From JAJZJT01 sp049964655 (GTDB taxonomy: Bacteria > Actinomycetota > Acidimicrobiia > Acidimicrobiales > RAAP-2), in contig JBMFXC010000033.1 of NCBI GenBank assembly GCA_049964655.1, forward strand, positions 1 through 26,755: DNA of 26,755 nt. Reading direction: 5' to 3'. A model generated the notes under the pieces. That model had not been told where the DNA came from and did not search any database. It worked only from the letters and a program-made list of their open reading frames with translations. Below, in pieces: positions 7,344-13,950 of this stretch. How positions within the stretch are numbered: the first letter of the stretch is position 1; every line of letters begins with the position of its first letter. Both the position numbers and the translations under genes were made by a program.

Positions 7344-7358
7344 GGGCCGTTGCGGCCC
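7344..7358 (+). other. Small GC hairpin upstream of the alcohol dehydrogenase
   Basis: GGGCCG, loop TTG, CGGCCC forms a 6-bp perfect stem in the 161-bp spacer (7233-7393) between mftR and the dehydrogenase. It has no U tract. It could be a weak mftR terminator or a leader structure; chance is also plausible in sequence this GC-rich. Confidence 0.25.
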
Positions 7359-7393
7359 CAGCTCCGGCACCTGCACAGGGGAGGGCATCGCCG

Positions 7394-8545
7394 ATGAAGA
7401 CACGAGCCGCCGTCTGCACCGGCCTTCACGAGCCGTGGAAGGTCGAGGAGATCGAGGTGGCTGAACCGGGCCCCCACGAGGTCGTCGTCCAGATGGTCTA
7501 TGCGGGTATGTGCCACTCGGACGAGCACCTGCGCACGGGCGACATCAGTGCGCCCCCTGAGGTCCTGAGCATGCTCGGCGTCGACTCCATGTTCCCGATC
7601 ATCGGCGGCCACGAGGGCGCGGGCATCGTCACCCGGGTCGGCCCCGGCGTCGACACCCTTGCCGAGGGCGACCACGTCGCCATGTCGTTCATCCCCGCCT
7701 GCGGGCATTGCTTCTGGTGTGCGTCGGGCCGGCAGTACCTCTGCGACCTGGGGATGAGCACGCTCGCCGGGCCGATGATGAGCGACGGCCAGTGGCGACA
7801 TCACCTCGGGGACCAGCGCCTCAACCGGATGACCCAGCTGGGCACCTTCGCCGAGCAGCTGCTGGCCAACGAAGCCTCGTTGGTGAAGATCGACCCGGCC
7901 GCCTCGCTCGAGGCGGCGGCGCTCATCAGCTGCGGCATCGCCACCGGCTTCGGCTCGGCCGTCGACCGCGCCAAGGTCAAGCCGGGTGAGACCGTGGTCG
8001 TGGTCGGCTGCGGAGGCGTGGGCTCGGGTGCCATCCAGGGGGCGCGGCTAGCTGGCGCCCGGGCGATCGTGGCGGTCGACCCGTTGCCCTTCAAGGTCGA
8101 GCGGGCCAAGGAGATCGGCGCCACCCACGGCGCCGCCTCGATCCTCGAGGCGGCCTTCCTGCTTCCCGAGCTGACCGAGGGACGCATGGCCGACGTGGTG
8201 ATCTTGACGCCCGGCGTGCTCACCGGCGACCTGCTCGGTCCGGCCGTCCAGCTGTCCTCCAAGGACGGGCGCGTGGTGGCCACCGCCATCGCACCGTTCA
8301 ACCAGGAGCAGGTCTCGCTGAACCTGTTCAACCTCGCCATGTTCAACCAGGCGGTCTTGGGCACGGTCTTCGGATCGTGCAGTCCACGGGTGCAGATCCC
8401 CAACCTTCTCCGGCTCTACGACGCCGGCCTGCTGGAGATCGACAAGCTGATCACCAACGAGTACACCCTCGACGAAGTCCAGAACGGCTACGACGACTTA
8501 GCGGCTGGCAAGAACATCCGCGGCGTCGTCAAGTTCGACACCTGA
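7394..8545 (+). CDS. NDMA-dependent-type zinc alcohol dehydrogenase, mycofactocin-associated (Rxyl_3153-like)
   Basis: 383 residues, zinc-dependent medium-chain dehydrogenase. Catalytic zinc ligands are C40 (GMCHSD) and H73-E74 (GGHEGAG). The structural zinc loop is C103, C106, C109 and C117 (CGHCFWCASGRQYLC). A Rossmann motif VVVVGCGGVGSGAIQG lies near residues 201-216. The segment 'LGTFAEQLLANEASLVKIDP' and the C-terminal 'GVVKFDT' resemble the class III/NDMA-dependent ADHs that keep NAD(H) bound and whose reoxidation is attributed to mycofactocin. Its position next to the mft locus supports that assignment. The start is preceded by GGGGAGGG nine bases upstream. The substrate alcohol is not determinable here. 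It is probably monocistronic, with 279 bp before the next gene. Confidence 0.88.
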   Translation: MKTRAAVCTGLHEPWKVEEIEVAEPGPHEVVVQMVYAGMCHSDEHLRTGDISAPPEVLSMLGVDSMFPIIGGHEGAGIVTRVGPGVDTLAEGDHVAMSFIPACGHCFWCASGRQYLCDLGMSTLAGPMMSDGQWRHHLGDQRLNRMTQLGTFAEQLLANEASLVKIDPAASLEAAALISCGIATGFGSAVDRAKVKPGETVVVVGCGGVGSGAIQGARLAGARAIVAVDPLPFKVERAKEIGATHGAASILEAAFLLPELTEGRMADVVILTPGVLTGDLLGPAVQLSSKDGRVVATAIAPFNQEQVSLNLFNLAMFNQAVLGTVFGSCSPRVQIPNLLRLYDAGLLEIDKLITNEYTLDEVQNGYDDLAAGKNIRGVVKFDT

Positions 8546-8648
8546 TCGGGCTTGGCGTCGACCCGCTGACATCCGGCGCCCCGCGCGGCGCTCGCTACGG
8601 CCGGCGACGTCTCACCACGCGGGCGAGCGTTCGAGCTCCGGTGGCTGG

Positions 8649-8667
8649 GCCGGCCGAGAGGGCCGGC
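8649..8667 (+). terminator. Possible GC hairpin terminator after the alcohol dehydrogenase
   Basis: GCCGGCC, loop GAGAG, GGCCGGC forms a 7-bp all-GC stem about 100 bp after the dehydrogenase stop. It lacks a U tract, as many actinobacterial hairpins do. It sits just before a candidate promoter for the next gene. The rest of the 279-bp spacer (8546-8824) shows nothing else recognisable. Confidence 0.33.
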
Positions 8668-8678
8668 GGCGGCACCGC

Positions 8679-8684
8679 TACGCT
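8679..8684 (+). promoter_or_regulatory. Candidate -10 element for the hpnO-hpnA pair
   Basis: TACGCT fits the TANNNT actinobacterial -10 pattern and lies 140 bp before the GTG start. No convincing -35 is present. The assignment is weak and based on pattern only. Confidence 0.28.
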
Positions 8685-8824
8685 GGGTGTGCCCCGGGTC
8701 GTCGCACGAGAGCCGGGTGCGCCGCCGTGGCCGGTGGCGCCGCTCCCCGCTGCCATGGTGGGAACGGGACACCGCCGGGTGCCGGCCACCGGCGGCGTGT
8801 CGTCCGACCAGACCGGAGGGAACC

Positions 8825-10237
8825 GTGCCGTTCGACCTCGCCGCTGTCCTTGCCGACCACCGAGCCCAGCAGTTCGACCTGCACCGCCAGGTGATGAACC
8901 CGCGTCTGGTCGACGTGCTCGCCACGCTGGGGTTCGATCGCAGGTACGTCCGAGGCACGGGTGCGGTCCTCGTCGACGACGAGGGTCGGGAGTACCTCGA
9001 CTTCCTGTCGGGCTTCGGCGTGTTCGCCCTCGGACGGTCGCACCCGGTAGTGAAGGACGCGCTGCGTCAAGCGCTCGACGCCGACCTGCCCAATCTCGTC
9101 CAGCTCGACTGCGCCCTGCTGCCCGGCGTGCTGGCCAAGGCGCTGGTGGCCCGAGCCCACGAGGGCATCGAGCGCGTCTTCTTCACCAACTCGGGGGCCG
9201 AGGCCATAGAGACGGCCATCAAATTCGTGCGGTGCACGACCGGGCGCGGCCGCATCCTCTACTGCGACCACGCCTTCCACGGCCTCACCACCGGGGCCCT
9301 CTCCCTGAACGGGGGCAAGGAGTTCCGCACCGGGTTCGGCGCGCTCCTCCCCGGTTCCACCATGGTCCCCTTCGGGGACCTCGACGCACTGGAGGCCGAG
9401 CTGGCCCGTGGTGACGTCGCCGCCTTCGTGGTCGAGCCCATCCAGGGCAAGGGCGTCAACGTCGCCCCCGAGGGCTACCTGGCAGGCGCGGAGGAGCGGT
9501 GTCGACGGTACGGTGCGCTGCTGGTCGTCGACGAGGTGCAGACGGGCATGGGGCGGACCGGCGAATTCTTCTGCCACCAGCACTGGGGTGTCCGGCCTGA
9601 CGTCATCACCGTGTCGAAGGCGCTCTCGGGGGGCTACGTACCCGTCGGTGCGGTGCTCACCACCACCCCGGTCTTCGACGCCGTCTACAGCTCGATGGAC
9701 CGGGCGGTGGTCCACTCCTCGACCTTCTCGCGTAACCAGCTCGCCATGGTGGCGGGTCTCGCCACGCTGTCGGTCTTCGACGACGAGGACGTGATCGGTC
9801 AGGTCCGGCGGACGTCAGCCCGCTTCCGCGAACGGCTCGCCGGGCTCGCCGAGCGCCACGAGCTCCTCTGCGACGTCCGGGGGATGGGTCTCATGATCGG
9901 CCTCGAGTTCGGCCCGCCGCAGGGGTTTGGGGCTCGTGCCCGATTCTCCCTGATGGAGCTGGCCCGCAAAGGGCTCTTCTCTCAGCTGGTGGTCGTCCCG
10001 CTCTTCCACCGTCACGGCATCCTTACCCAGGTGGCGGCCGACAACGTCAACATCGTCAAGCTCCTCCCTCCGCTCGTCGTGTCGGATGCCGAGCTCGACC
10101 GGTTCGTGGACGCCCTCGACGACGTGCTCACCGATCTCGCCCGTTCCACCGTGCTGGCCGAGGTGGGTCGCACGATGGTGCGCAACACGATGCGCGTCCG
10201 CTCTGACCGACGGCGCGTGGCGGCCGCCCGGTCGTGA
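8825..10237 (+). CDS. hpnO: Class III PLP aminotransferase, HpnO-like (hopanoid side-chain amination)
   Basis: 470 residues, fold type I, class III aminotransferase. The motifs 'YLDFLSGFGVFALGRSHPVV', 'FFTNSGAEAIETAIKF', 'YCDHAFHGLTTGALSLNGG', 'VVDEVQTGMGRTG' and 'TVSKALSGGYVPVGAVL' are present, with K265 the PLP Schiff-base lysine. The 'DRAVVHSSTFSRNQLAMVAG' and 'SQLVVVPLFHRHGILTQVA' stretches match the HpnO-type subgroup, which makes aminobacteriohopanetriol from an oxidised ribosylhopane side chain, rather than the shorter acetylornithine enzymes. GTG at 8825 is chosen because GGAGGG lies 4 nt upstream. The stop overlaps the hpnA start as GTGA, so the pair is coupled. It is separated by about 9 kb from the hpnCDE-shc operon. 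A related aminotransferase of different substrate cannot be excluded. Confidence 0.72.
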   Translation: MPFDLAAVLADHRAQQFDLHRQVMNPRLVDVLATLGFDRRYVRGTGAVLVDDEGREYLDFLSGFGVFALGRSHPVVKDALRQALDADLPNLVQLDCALLPGVLAKALVARAHEGIERVFFTNSGAEAIETAIKFVRCTTGRGRILYCDHAFHGLTTGALSLNGGKEFRTGFGALLPGSTMVPFGDLDALEAELARGDVAAFVVEPIQGKGVNVAPEGYLAGAEERCRRYGALLVVDEVQTGMGRTGEFFCHQHWGVRPDVITVSKALSGGYVPVGAVLTTTPVFDAVYSSMDRAVVHSSTFSRNQLAMVAGLATLSVFDDEDVIGQVRRTSARFRERLAGLAERHELLCDVRGMGLMIGLEFGPPQGFGARARFSLMELARKGLFSQLVVVPLFHRHGILTQVAADNVNIVKLLPPLVVSDAELDRFVDALDDVLTDLARSTVLAEVGRTMVRNTMRVRSDRRRVAAARS

Positions 10238-11358
10238 CCCCCGACGGGTCCGCTCCGGCCCGGAGGCCCACCGCCTCGCCGGGCGAGGGGGCGCGTCGCC
10301 TCGGGCCCGGGGCTCGTGTCGTAGTAACCGGAGCAGACGGCTTCATCGGTTCCGCGCTGACCCGGAGCCTGCTCGCTCGCGGGGTCGACGTCACGGCCAT
10401 GGTCGAGCCGGGTGGACCGACGTCCACACTGGCCGGCCTCGACGTCCGCCTCGCCGAAGCCGACGTGCGGGACGCGGCGGCCGTCCGCCGCGCCGTCGCC
10501 GGCTCCCAGGTCGTCTTCCACGTGGCCGCCCTGTACCGGTTCTGGGCGCCCGACCGTGCGGCGTTCTACGACGTCAACGTGGGAGGCACGCGCACCGTGC
10601 TGGAGGCGGCCAGCGAGGCCGGGTGCGAGCGGGTCGTCTACACGTCGACGGTGGGCACGATCGGAGTGCACGGTGCCCGGCGGGACGAACCGGTCGACGA
10701 GACGTCGTACCCGATCGTCGACCACCTGTTCGGTGCGTACAAGCAGTCGAAGTACGTGGCCGAGCACGAGGTGCTGCGCGCCGCCGCCGAGGGTGCGCCC
10801 GTCGTGATCGTCCAGCCGACGACCCCGGTCGGTCCCCGCGATACCGCGCCGACCCCGACGGGGCGCATGGTGCTCGACTTCCTCGACGGGCGGCTTCCTG
10901 GGACCGTGGACACGACCCTCAACGTCGTAGCCGTCGACGACGTGGCCGAAGGCCATGTGCTGGCCGCCGAGCGAGGACGGAACGGCCGCAGCTACATCCT
11001 GGGCGGCGAGAACCTCTCGCTGGCCGACGTGGTCGCCTCCCTCGCTGCCGTCACCGGCCTGCCCCGTCCGGCCTGGCGGGTCCCATGGCGCCTCGCCGTG
11101 GCGACCGGATGGGTCTCCGAGGTGGTCGAGGGACGGTTCCTCGGCCGGGCACCCCGAGTCCCGCTCGAGGGGGCGCTCATGGCGACGACCCACATGGCTT
11201 TCGACGACCGACGCGCCCGTGCCGAGCTCGGCTACCGCTCGCGTCCGGCGTCTGAAGCGCTCGCCGAGGCAGCCCGCTGGTTCGTCGAAGCAGGGAGGGT
11301 ACGTCCCGAGCGGGTGGCGGTGATGGACCCGGTGTGGAAAGCGGGCTCGGGAGCCTGA
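10234..11358 (+). CDS. hpnA: Hopanoid-associated NAD-dependent sugar epimerase HpnA
   Basis: 374 residues, extended short-chain dehydrogenase/epimerase. The dinucleotide motif GADGFIG (G33, G36, G39) and the catalytic pair Y169/K173 (YKQSK) are intact. The run 'VIVQPTTPVGPRDTAPTPTG' then 'LNVVAVDDVAEGHVLA' and 'YILGGENLSLADV' is the distinctive pattern of the hopanoid-associated HpnA family, as is the C-terminal 'ELGYRSRPASEALAEAARWF'. Its exact reaction in hopanoid elongation is not firmly established in the literature I know. The GTG start overlaps the hpnO TGA. About 23 residues precede the Rossmann strand, slightly long for the family. It converges on the SRPBCC gene 27 bp away with no clear terminator between them. 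Confidence 0.85.
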   Translation: MTPDGSAPARRPTASPGEGARRLGPGARVVVTGADGFIGSALTRSLLARGVDVTAMVEPGGPTSTLAGLDVRLAEADVRDAAAVRRAVAGSQVVFHVAALYRFWAPDRAAFYDVNVGGTRTVLEAASEAGCERVVYTSTVGTIGVHGARRDEPVDETSYPIVDHLFGAYKQSKYVAEHEVLRAAAEGAPVVIVQPTTPVGPRDTAPTPTGRMVLDFLDGRLPGTVDTTLNVVAVDDVAEGHVLAAERGRNGRSYILGGENLSLADVVASLAAVTGLPRPAWRVPWRLAVATGWVSEVVEGRFLGRAPRVPLEGALMATTHMAFDDRRARAELGYRSRPASEALAEAARWFVEAGRVRPERVAVMDPVWKAGSGA

Positions 11359-11385
11359 CCGGGGGTGCCAGGCGGCGATGCGGCT

Positions 11386-11769
11386 TCAGCTGGTGACGTG
11401 CCTCTTGAGGGCCTCGAGGGCCTGCTGGTAGAGGCCCCCCATCATCTGGGCCATGTCGTCCGGGGTGACCTCCACATGCCACGTCACGTGGGAGCCGTCC
11501 CCGGAGGCCGTGACGGTGATGGTCCCCTGGTGCCGCTCGACGGGGACCCCGTCGACGATGGCGTAGACGAGCACTCGTCCGGCGTCGTCCTTGGACACCA
11601 GGCGCTCGGTGATCTCCATGCCCATCATGGCGAGGACCCGGTCCTCCCCTTCCAGGCGGCAGGACTCGATGCCCGGCATCCAGTCTCCGATCCCTCCGAA
11701 GTCCCCGATGGCCGCCCAGACGGTGTCCGGGTCGCGCTCGATGTCGATCGCTGCGGTCGCCTCTCCCAT
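11386..11769 (-). CDS. SRPBCC (START/polyketide-cyclase-like) ligand-binding protein
   Basis: 127 residues. The N-terminal pattern 'ATAAIDIERDPDTVWAAIGD' followed by 'FGGIGDWMPGIESCRLEGE' is the classic opening strand and helix of the SRPBCC/polyketide cyclase family. The later 'HVTWHVEVTPDD' strand and C-terminal helix 'MMGGLYQQALEALKRHV' complete the helix-grip fold, which binds hydrophobic ligands in a deep cavity. Length is typical for the compact subfamily. The ATG at 11769-11767 has a GGGGGAGG tract immediately upstream. It is transcribed alone on the minus strand, convergent with hpnA and divergent from a thioesterase. A lipid or polyketide ligand is possible, but nothing in the sequence specifies it. 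Confidence 0.82.
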   Translation of the reverse strand: MGEATAAIDIERDPDTVWAAIGDFGGIGDWMPGIESCRLEGEDRVLAMMGMEITERLVSKDDAGRVLVYAIVDGVPVERHQGTITVTASGDGSHVTWHVEVTPDDMAQMMGGLYQQALEALKRHVTS

Positions 11770-11837
11770 GCCTCCCCCTTGTGGGCTCTGCGGCCGGCGT
11801 ACCGGTCGACGAGGAGCACCGCACGGTGCCGGCGCCG

Positions 11838-11843
11838 ATGGTA
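11838..11843 (-). promoter_or_regulatory. Candidate -10 element for the SRPBCC gene
   Basis: TACCAT on the minus strand lies about 68 bp upstream of the ATG, with a poor -35 match (TGGCGC) 17 bp further upstream. It sits in the 223-bp divergent spacer shared with the thioesterase gene. Confidence 0.3.
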
Positions 11844-11978
11844 GGGGGGCTCCAATCGACGCGCCATTCGACGGACGACCGGTCGCTTCGTCTGTCGCTC
11901 GGCCGGTGCACCTTCTGCGCCCGCGCCTTCCACGCCGGGCGGTGGACGGGAAGGCTGGCGTCGGGCTCGGCCGACCCG

Positions 11979-11984
11979 TAGCGT
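11979..11984 (+). promoter_or_regulatory. Candidate -10 element giving a leaderless thioesterase mRNA
   Basis: TAGCGT ends 8 bp before the ATG at 11993, and no Shine-Dalgarno is visible. This spacing would start the transcript at or within a base or two of the start codon, as in leaderless actinobacterial genes. Confidence 0.33.
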
Positions 11985-11992
11985 CGGGCGCC

Positions 11993-12796
11993 ATGACGTC
12001 GCCAGCGGGCGAGCACGCCCTCTTCGAGCCCGAGGGTTCGGGCTTTGCCCCCACCGAGCTCGCCCGGGGACCGTGGTCGCCCGACGCCTTGCACGGCGGT
12101 CCGGTCGCCGCCTTGGTGGTCCACGCGCTCGAACGTGACGCCGCCCCCGACGGCGACCTCGCCCTGGTCCGCCTCACCGTCGAGCTCCTGCGCCCCGTGC
12201 CACTCGCCCATCTGGCGGTGTCGACCTTCCTCGTCCGTCCGGGACGGAAAGTGCAGTTGGTGGACGCCGTCGTGACCTCGGGTGGGGTGGAGGTCGCCTG
12301 GGCCCGGGCCCTGCGGATCCGACGGGTGCCGGGCATGTTCGTTGCCACCACCACCGACGACGAGCCCCCGCCGCCCGGTTGGCAGGAGGGCCGGGCCACG
12401 CCGGGCTTCGAGACGGGCATGCGCGCCTTCCACAACAGCGGCGTCGAGATCCGCTTCGTCGACGGACGTTTCGACGGGCTGGGGCCGGCAACGGCGTGGT
12501 TCCGGCTGCGTTGTCCTGTCGTCGCCGGTTGCCCGATCACCCCGTGGCAGCGGGCCGTGGCGGCAGCGGACTTCGGGAACGGCATCTCGGCCGAGCTCGA
12601 CTTCGACAGGCACGTCTTCATCAACCCGGACCTGACGGTCGACCTCTACCGACCGCCAGAGGGCGAGTGGGTCTGCCTGGCGGCGAGAACCCGGCTGGGC
12701 ACACCGGGCGTGGGCACGTGCGAGTCCGCCCTGTGGGACGAGCGGGGACGGATCGGCCGAGCGGTGCAGAACCTGGTCATCGAGCCGCGTCGCTGA
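11993..12796 (+). CDS. Acyl-CoA thioesterase family protein (double hotdog, TesB-like)
   Basis: 267 residues with two hotdog-like halves. The N-terminal half contains 'GPWSPDALHGGPVAALVVHA', the typical 'GGPxAALLxRA' helix, and 'LVRLTVELLRPVPLAHLAVS'. The 'GRKVQLVDAVVTSGGVEVAW' segment is the third strand of a TesB-type fold. The second half ends in 'GEWVCLAARTRLGTPGVGTC' and 'ESALWDERGRIGRAVQNLVI', matching the actinobacterial thioesterase-family proteins. The ATG at 11993 is chosen because homologous sequence begins there and upstream in-frame codons are non-homologous. Its specificity is unknown; hydrolysis of acyl-CoA or binding of acyl groups is inferred. It is followed after 83 bp by an SDR gene with its own promoter-like element. 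Confidence 0.8.
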   Translation: MTSPAGEHALFEPEGSGFAPTELARGPWSPDALHGGPVAALVVHALERDAAPDGDLALVRLTVELLRPVPLAHLAVSTFLVRPGRKVQLVDAVVTSGGVEVAWARALRIRRVPGMFVATTTDDEPPPPGWQEGRATPGFETGMRAFHNSGVEIRFVDGRFDGLGPATAWFRLRCPVVAGCPITPWQRAVAAADFGNGISAELDFDRHVFINPDLTVDLYRPPEGEWVCLAARTRLGTPGVGTCESALWDERGRIGRAVQNLVIEPRR

Positions 12797-12868
12797 CGGA
12801 CCGGGCTGAGCCGCCGACCAACCGAGCCGCGACGGCGACCGGGCCGGACGCCGGGGAGCGTCGTGGGA

Positions 12869-12874
12869 CACAAT
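12869..12874 (+). promoter_or_regulatory. Candidate -10 element giving a leaderless SDR mRNA
   Basis: CACAAT ends 5 bp before the ATG at 12880, the spacing expected if transcription begins at the start codon. There is no good Shine-Dalgarno at the usual distance. It implies the SDR may be transcribed separately from the thioesterase. Confidence 0.35.
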
Positions 12875-12879
12875 GGGCC

Positions 12880-13671
12880 ATGACCACGCCCCAGGACCTG
12901 TTCTCGATCGCCGGCAAGACCGCCCTCGTCACCGGAGGGTCACGAGGCATCGGGTTGATGATCGCTTCCGCCTATGTCGACGCTGGTGCCGCCGTCTTCA
13001 TCTCGTCACGCAAGGCCGAGGTCTGTGACGCGGTGGCCGCCGAGCTGTCGGAGCGGGGCCGGTGCGTGTCGTTGCCCGCCGACCTCTCCAGCGAAGCCGA
13101 GTGCCGCCGACTGGCCGACACGGTGACCGAGGCGACGGGCGGGTCGCTCGACATCCTGGTCAACAACGCCGGGGCCACCTGGGGTGCCCCGCTGGCCGAG
13201 ACAGACGAGGCGGCGTTCGAGCGGGTGCTCGCCCTGAACGTGAAGGGCGTGTTCCACCTCACCCGGTTCCTGGCTCCTGCGCTCCGGGCGGCGGGGTCCG
13301 AGGAGGGCCCGGCCCGGGTGATCAACATCGGCTCGATCGACGGGATCCACGTACCCACGCTGGAGACGTATGCCTACTCGGCGTCGAAGGCGGCCGTCCA
13401 CCAACTGACTCGCCACCTGGCGCGCTTCCTCGCCCCGACGGTCACGGTCAACGCCATCGCCCCGGGGCCCTTCGAGTCCAAGATGATGGCGGCCACCCTC
13501 GAGGCGTTCGGCGAGCAGATCGCCTCCTCGGCACCGCTGAAGCGGATCGGGCGCCCCGACGACATGGGCGGCACGGCGATCTACCTCGCCTCGCGTGCCG
13601 GTTCCTACCTGACCGGTGCGGTGATCCCGGTCGACGGCGGGATCGCCACCGTCGGGACCGGACGCCCCTGA
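12880..13671 (+). CDS. Short-chain dehydrogenase/reductase (FabG/RhlG-like 3-oxoacyl reductase family)
   Basis: 263 residues, classical SDR. The cofactor motif TGGSRGIG is at residues 18-25, 'DILVNNAGATWGAPLAE' provides the NNAG motif, and Y166/K170 (YSASK) form the catalytic pair with the serine in 'VINIGSIDG'. The C-terminal 'GRPDDMGGTAIYLASRAGSY' and 'LTGAVIPVDGGI' are standard for FabG-like enzymes. The 'GSIDGIHVPTLETYAYSASK' and 'GPFESKMMAATLEAFG' stretches resemble the RhlG-like subgroup of NADP-dependent 3-oxoacyl reductases. Arg/Lys at 'SSRKAEVC' after strand 2 suggests NADPH preference. The physiological substrate is not determinable; fatty acyl metabolism is plausible given the neighbouring thioesterase. 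Confidence 0.88.
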   Translation: MTTPQDLFSIAGKTALVTGGSRGIGLMIASAYVDAGAAVFISSRKAEVCDAVAAELSERGRCVSLPADLSSEAECRRLADTVTEATGGSLDILVNNAGATWGAPLAETDEAAFERVLALNVKGVFHLTRFLAPALRAAGSEEGPARVINIGSIDGIHVPTLETYAYSASKAAVHQLTRHLARFLAPTVTVNAIAPGPFESKMMAATLEAFGEQIASSAPLKRIGRPDDMGGTAIYLASRAGSYLTGAVIPVDGGIATVGTGRP

Positions 13672-13700
13672 CCGGCCCGTCGCCCTTCCGGCCCAGGCTC

Positions 13701-13727
13701 GGGCGGTCGGGCGGTCGGGCGGTGGGG
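13701..13727 (+). repeat. 8-bp tandem repeat with G-quadruplex potential upstream of ileS
   Basis: Three units of gggcggtc/g are followed by gggg, giving four G-tracts of at least three Gs with loops of 5, 5 and 4 nt on the plus strand. It lies 30 bp after the SDR stop and about 225 bp before the ileS start. The rest of this 279-bp spacer shows no T-box-like or tRNA-like element that I can recognise. Confidence 0.6.
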
Positions 13728-13906
13728 CTGTTCACTGCTCCGCGCCGATGGCTCCTTCGGCGCCGACCGCAGACGAGCGCCCAGGCGCTCGCGGCGGCAA
13801 GCCACCCCGATGTCGTAGCGGTCGGGCAGTTCGTCGCGCCGGCCGAGCGTTCCCCCGGTCGCCTCCGTGTGCCCGCTCGGATCGGCGATGCCCCCGCCCG
13901 CCCCCG

Positions 13907-13941
13907 TAGTATCTGGTCGGCTTCACCCGCCACCCGAGGAG
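13907..13941 (+). promoter_or_regulatory. Candidate ileS -10 element and start-deciding ribosome-binding site
   Basis: TAGTAT (13907-13912) is a good -10 match about 39 bp before the start; no clear -35 is seen. GAGGAG at 13936-13941 lies 9 nt before the TTG at 13951, and there is no comparable site before the in-frame ATGs upstream. This makes TTG the preferred start. Confidence 0.5.
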
Positions 13942-13950
13942 ACCCGCCCG

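Noticed and set aside
13672..13950. T-box riboswitch upstream of ileS.
   Set aside because: Actinobacterial ileS genes often have one, but I found no T-box consensus (TGGNACCGCG-like) or specifier-loop arrangement in this spacer.
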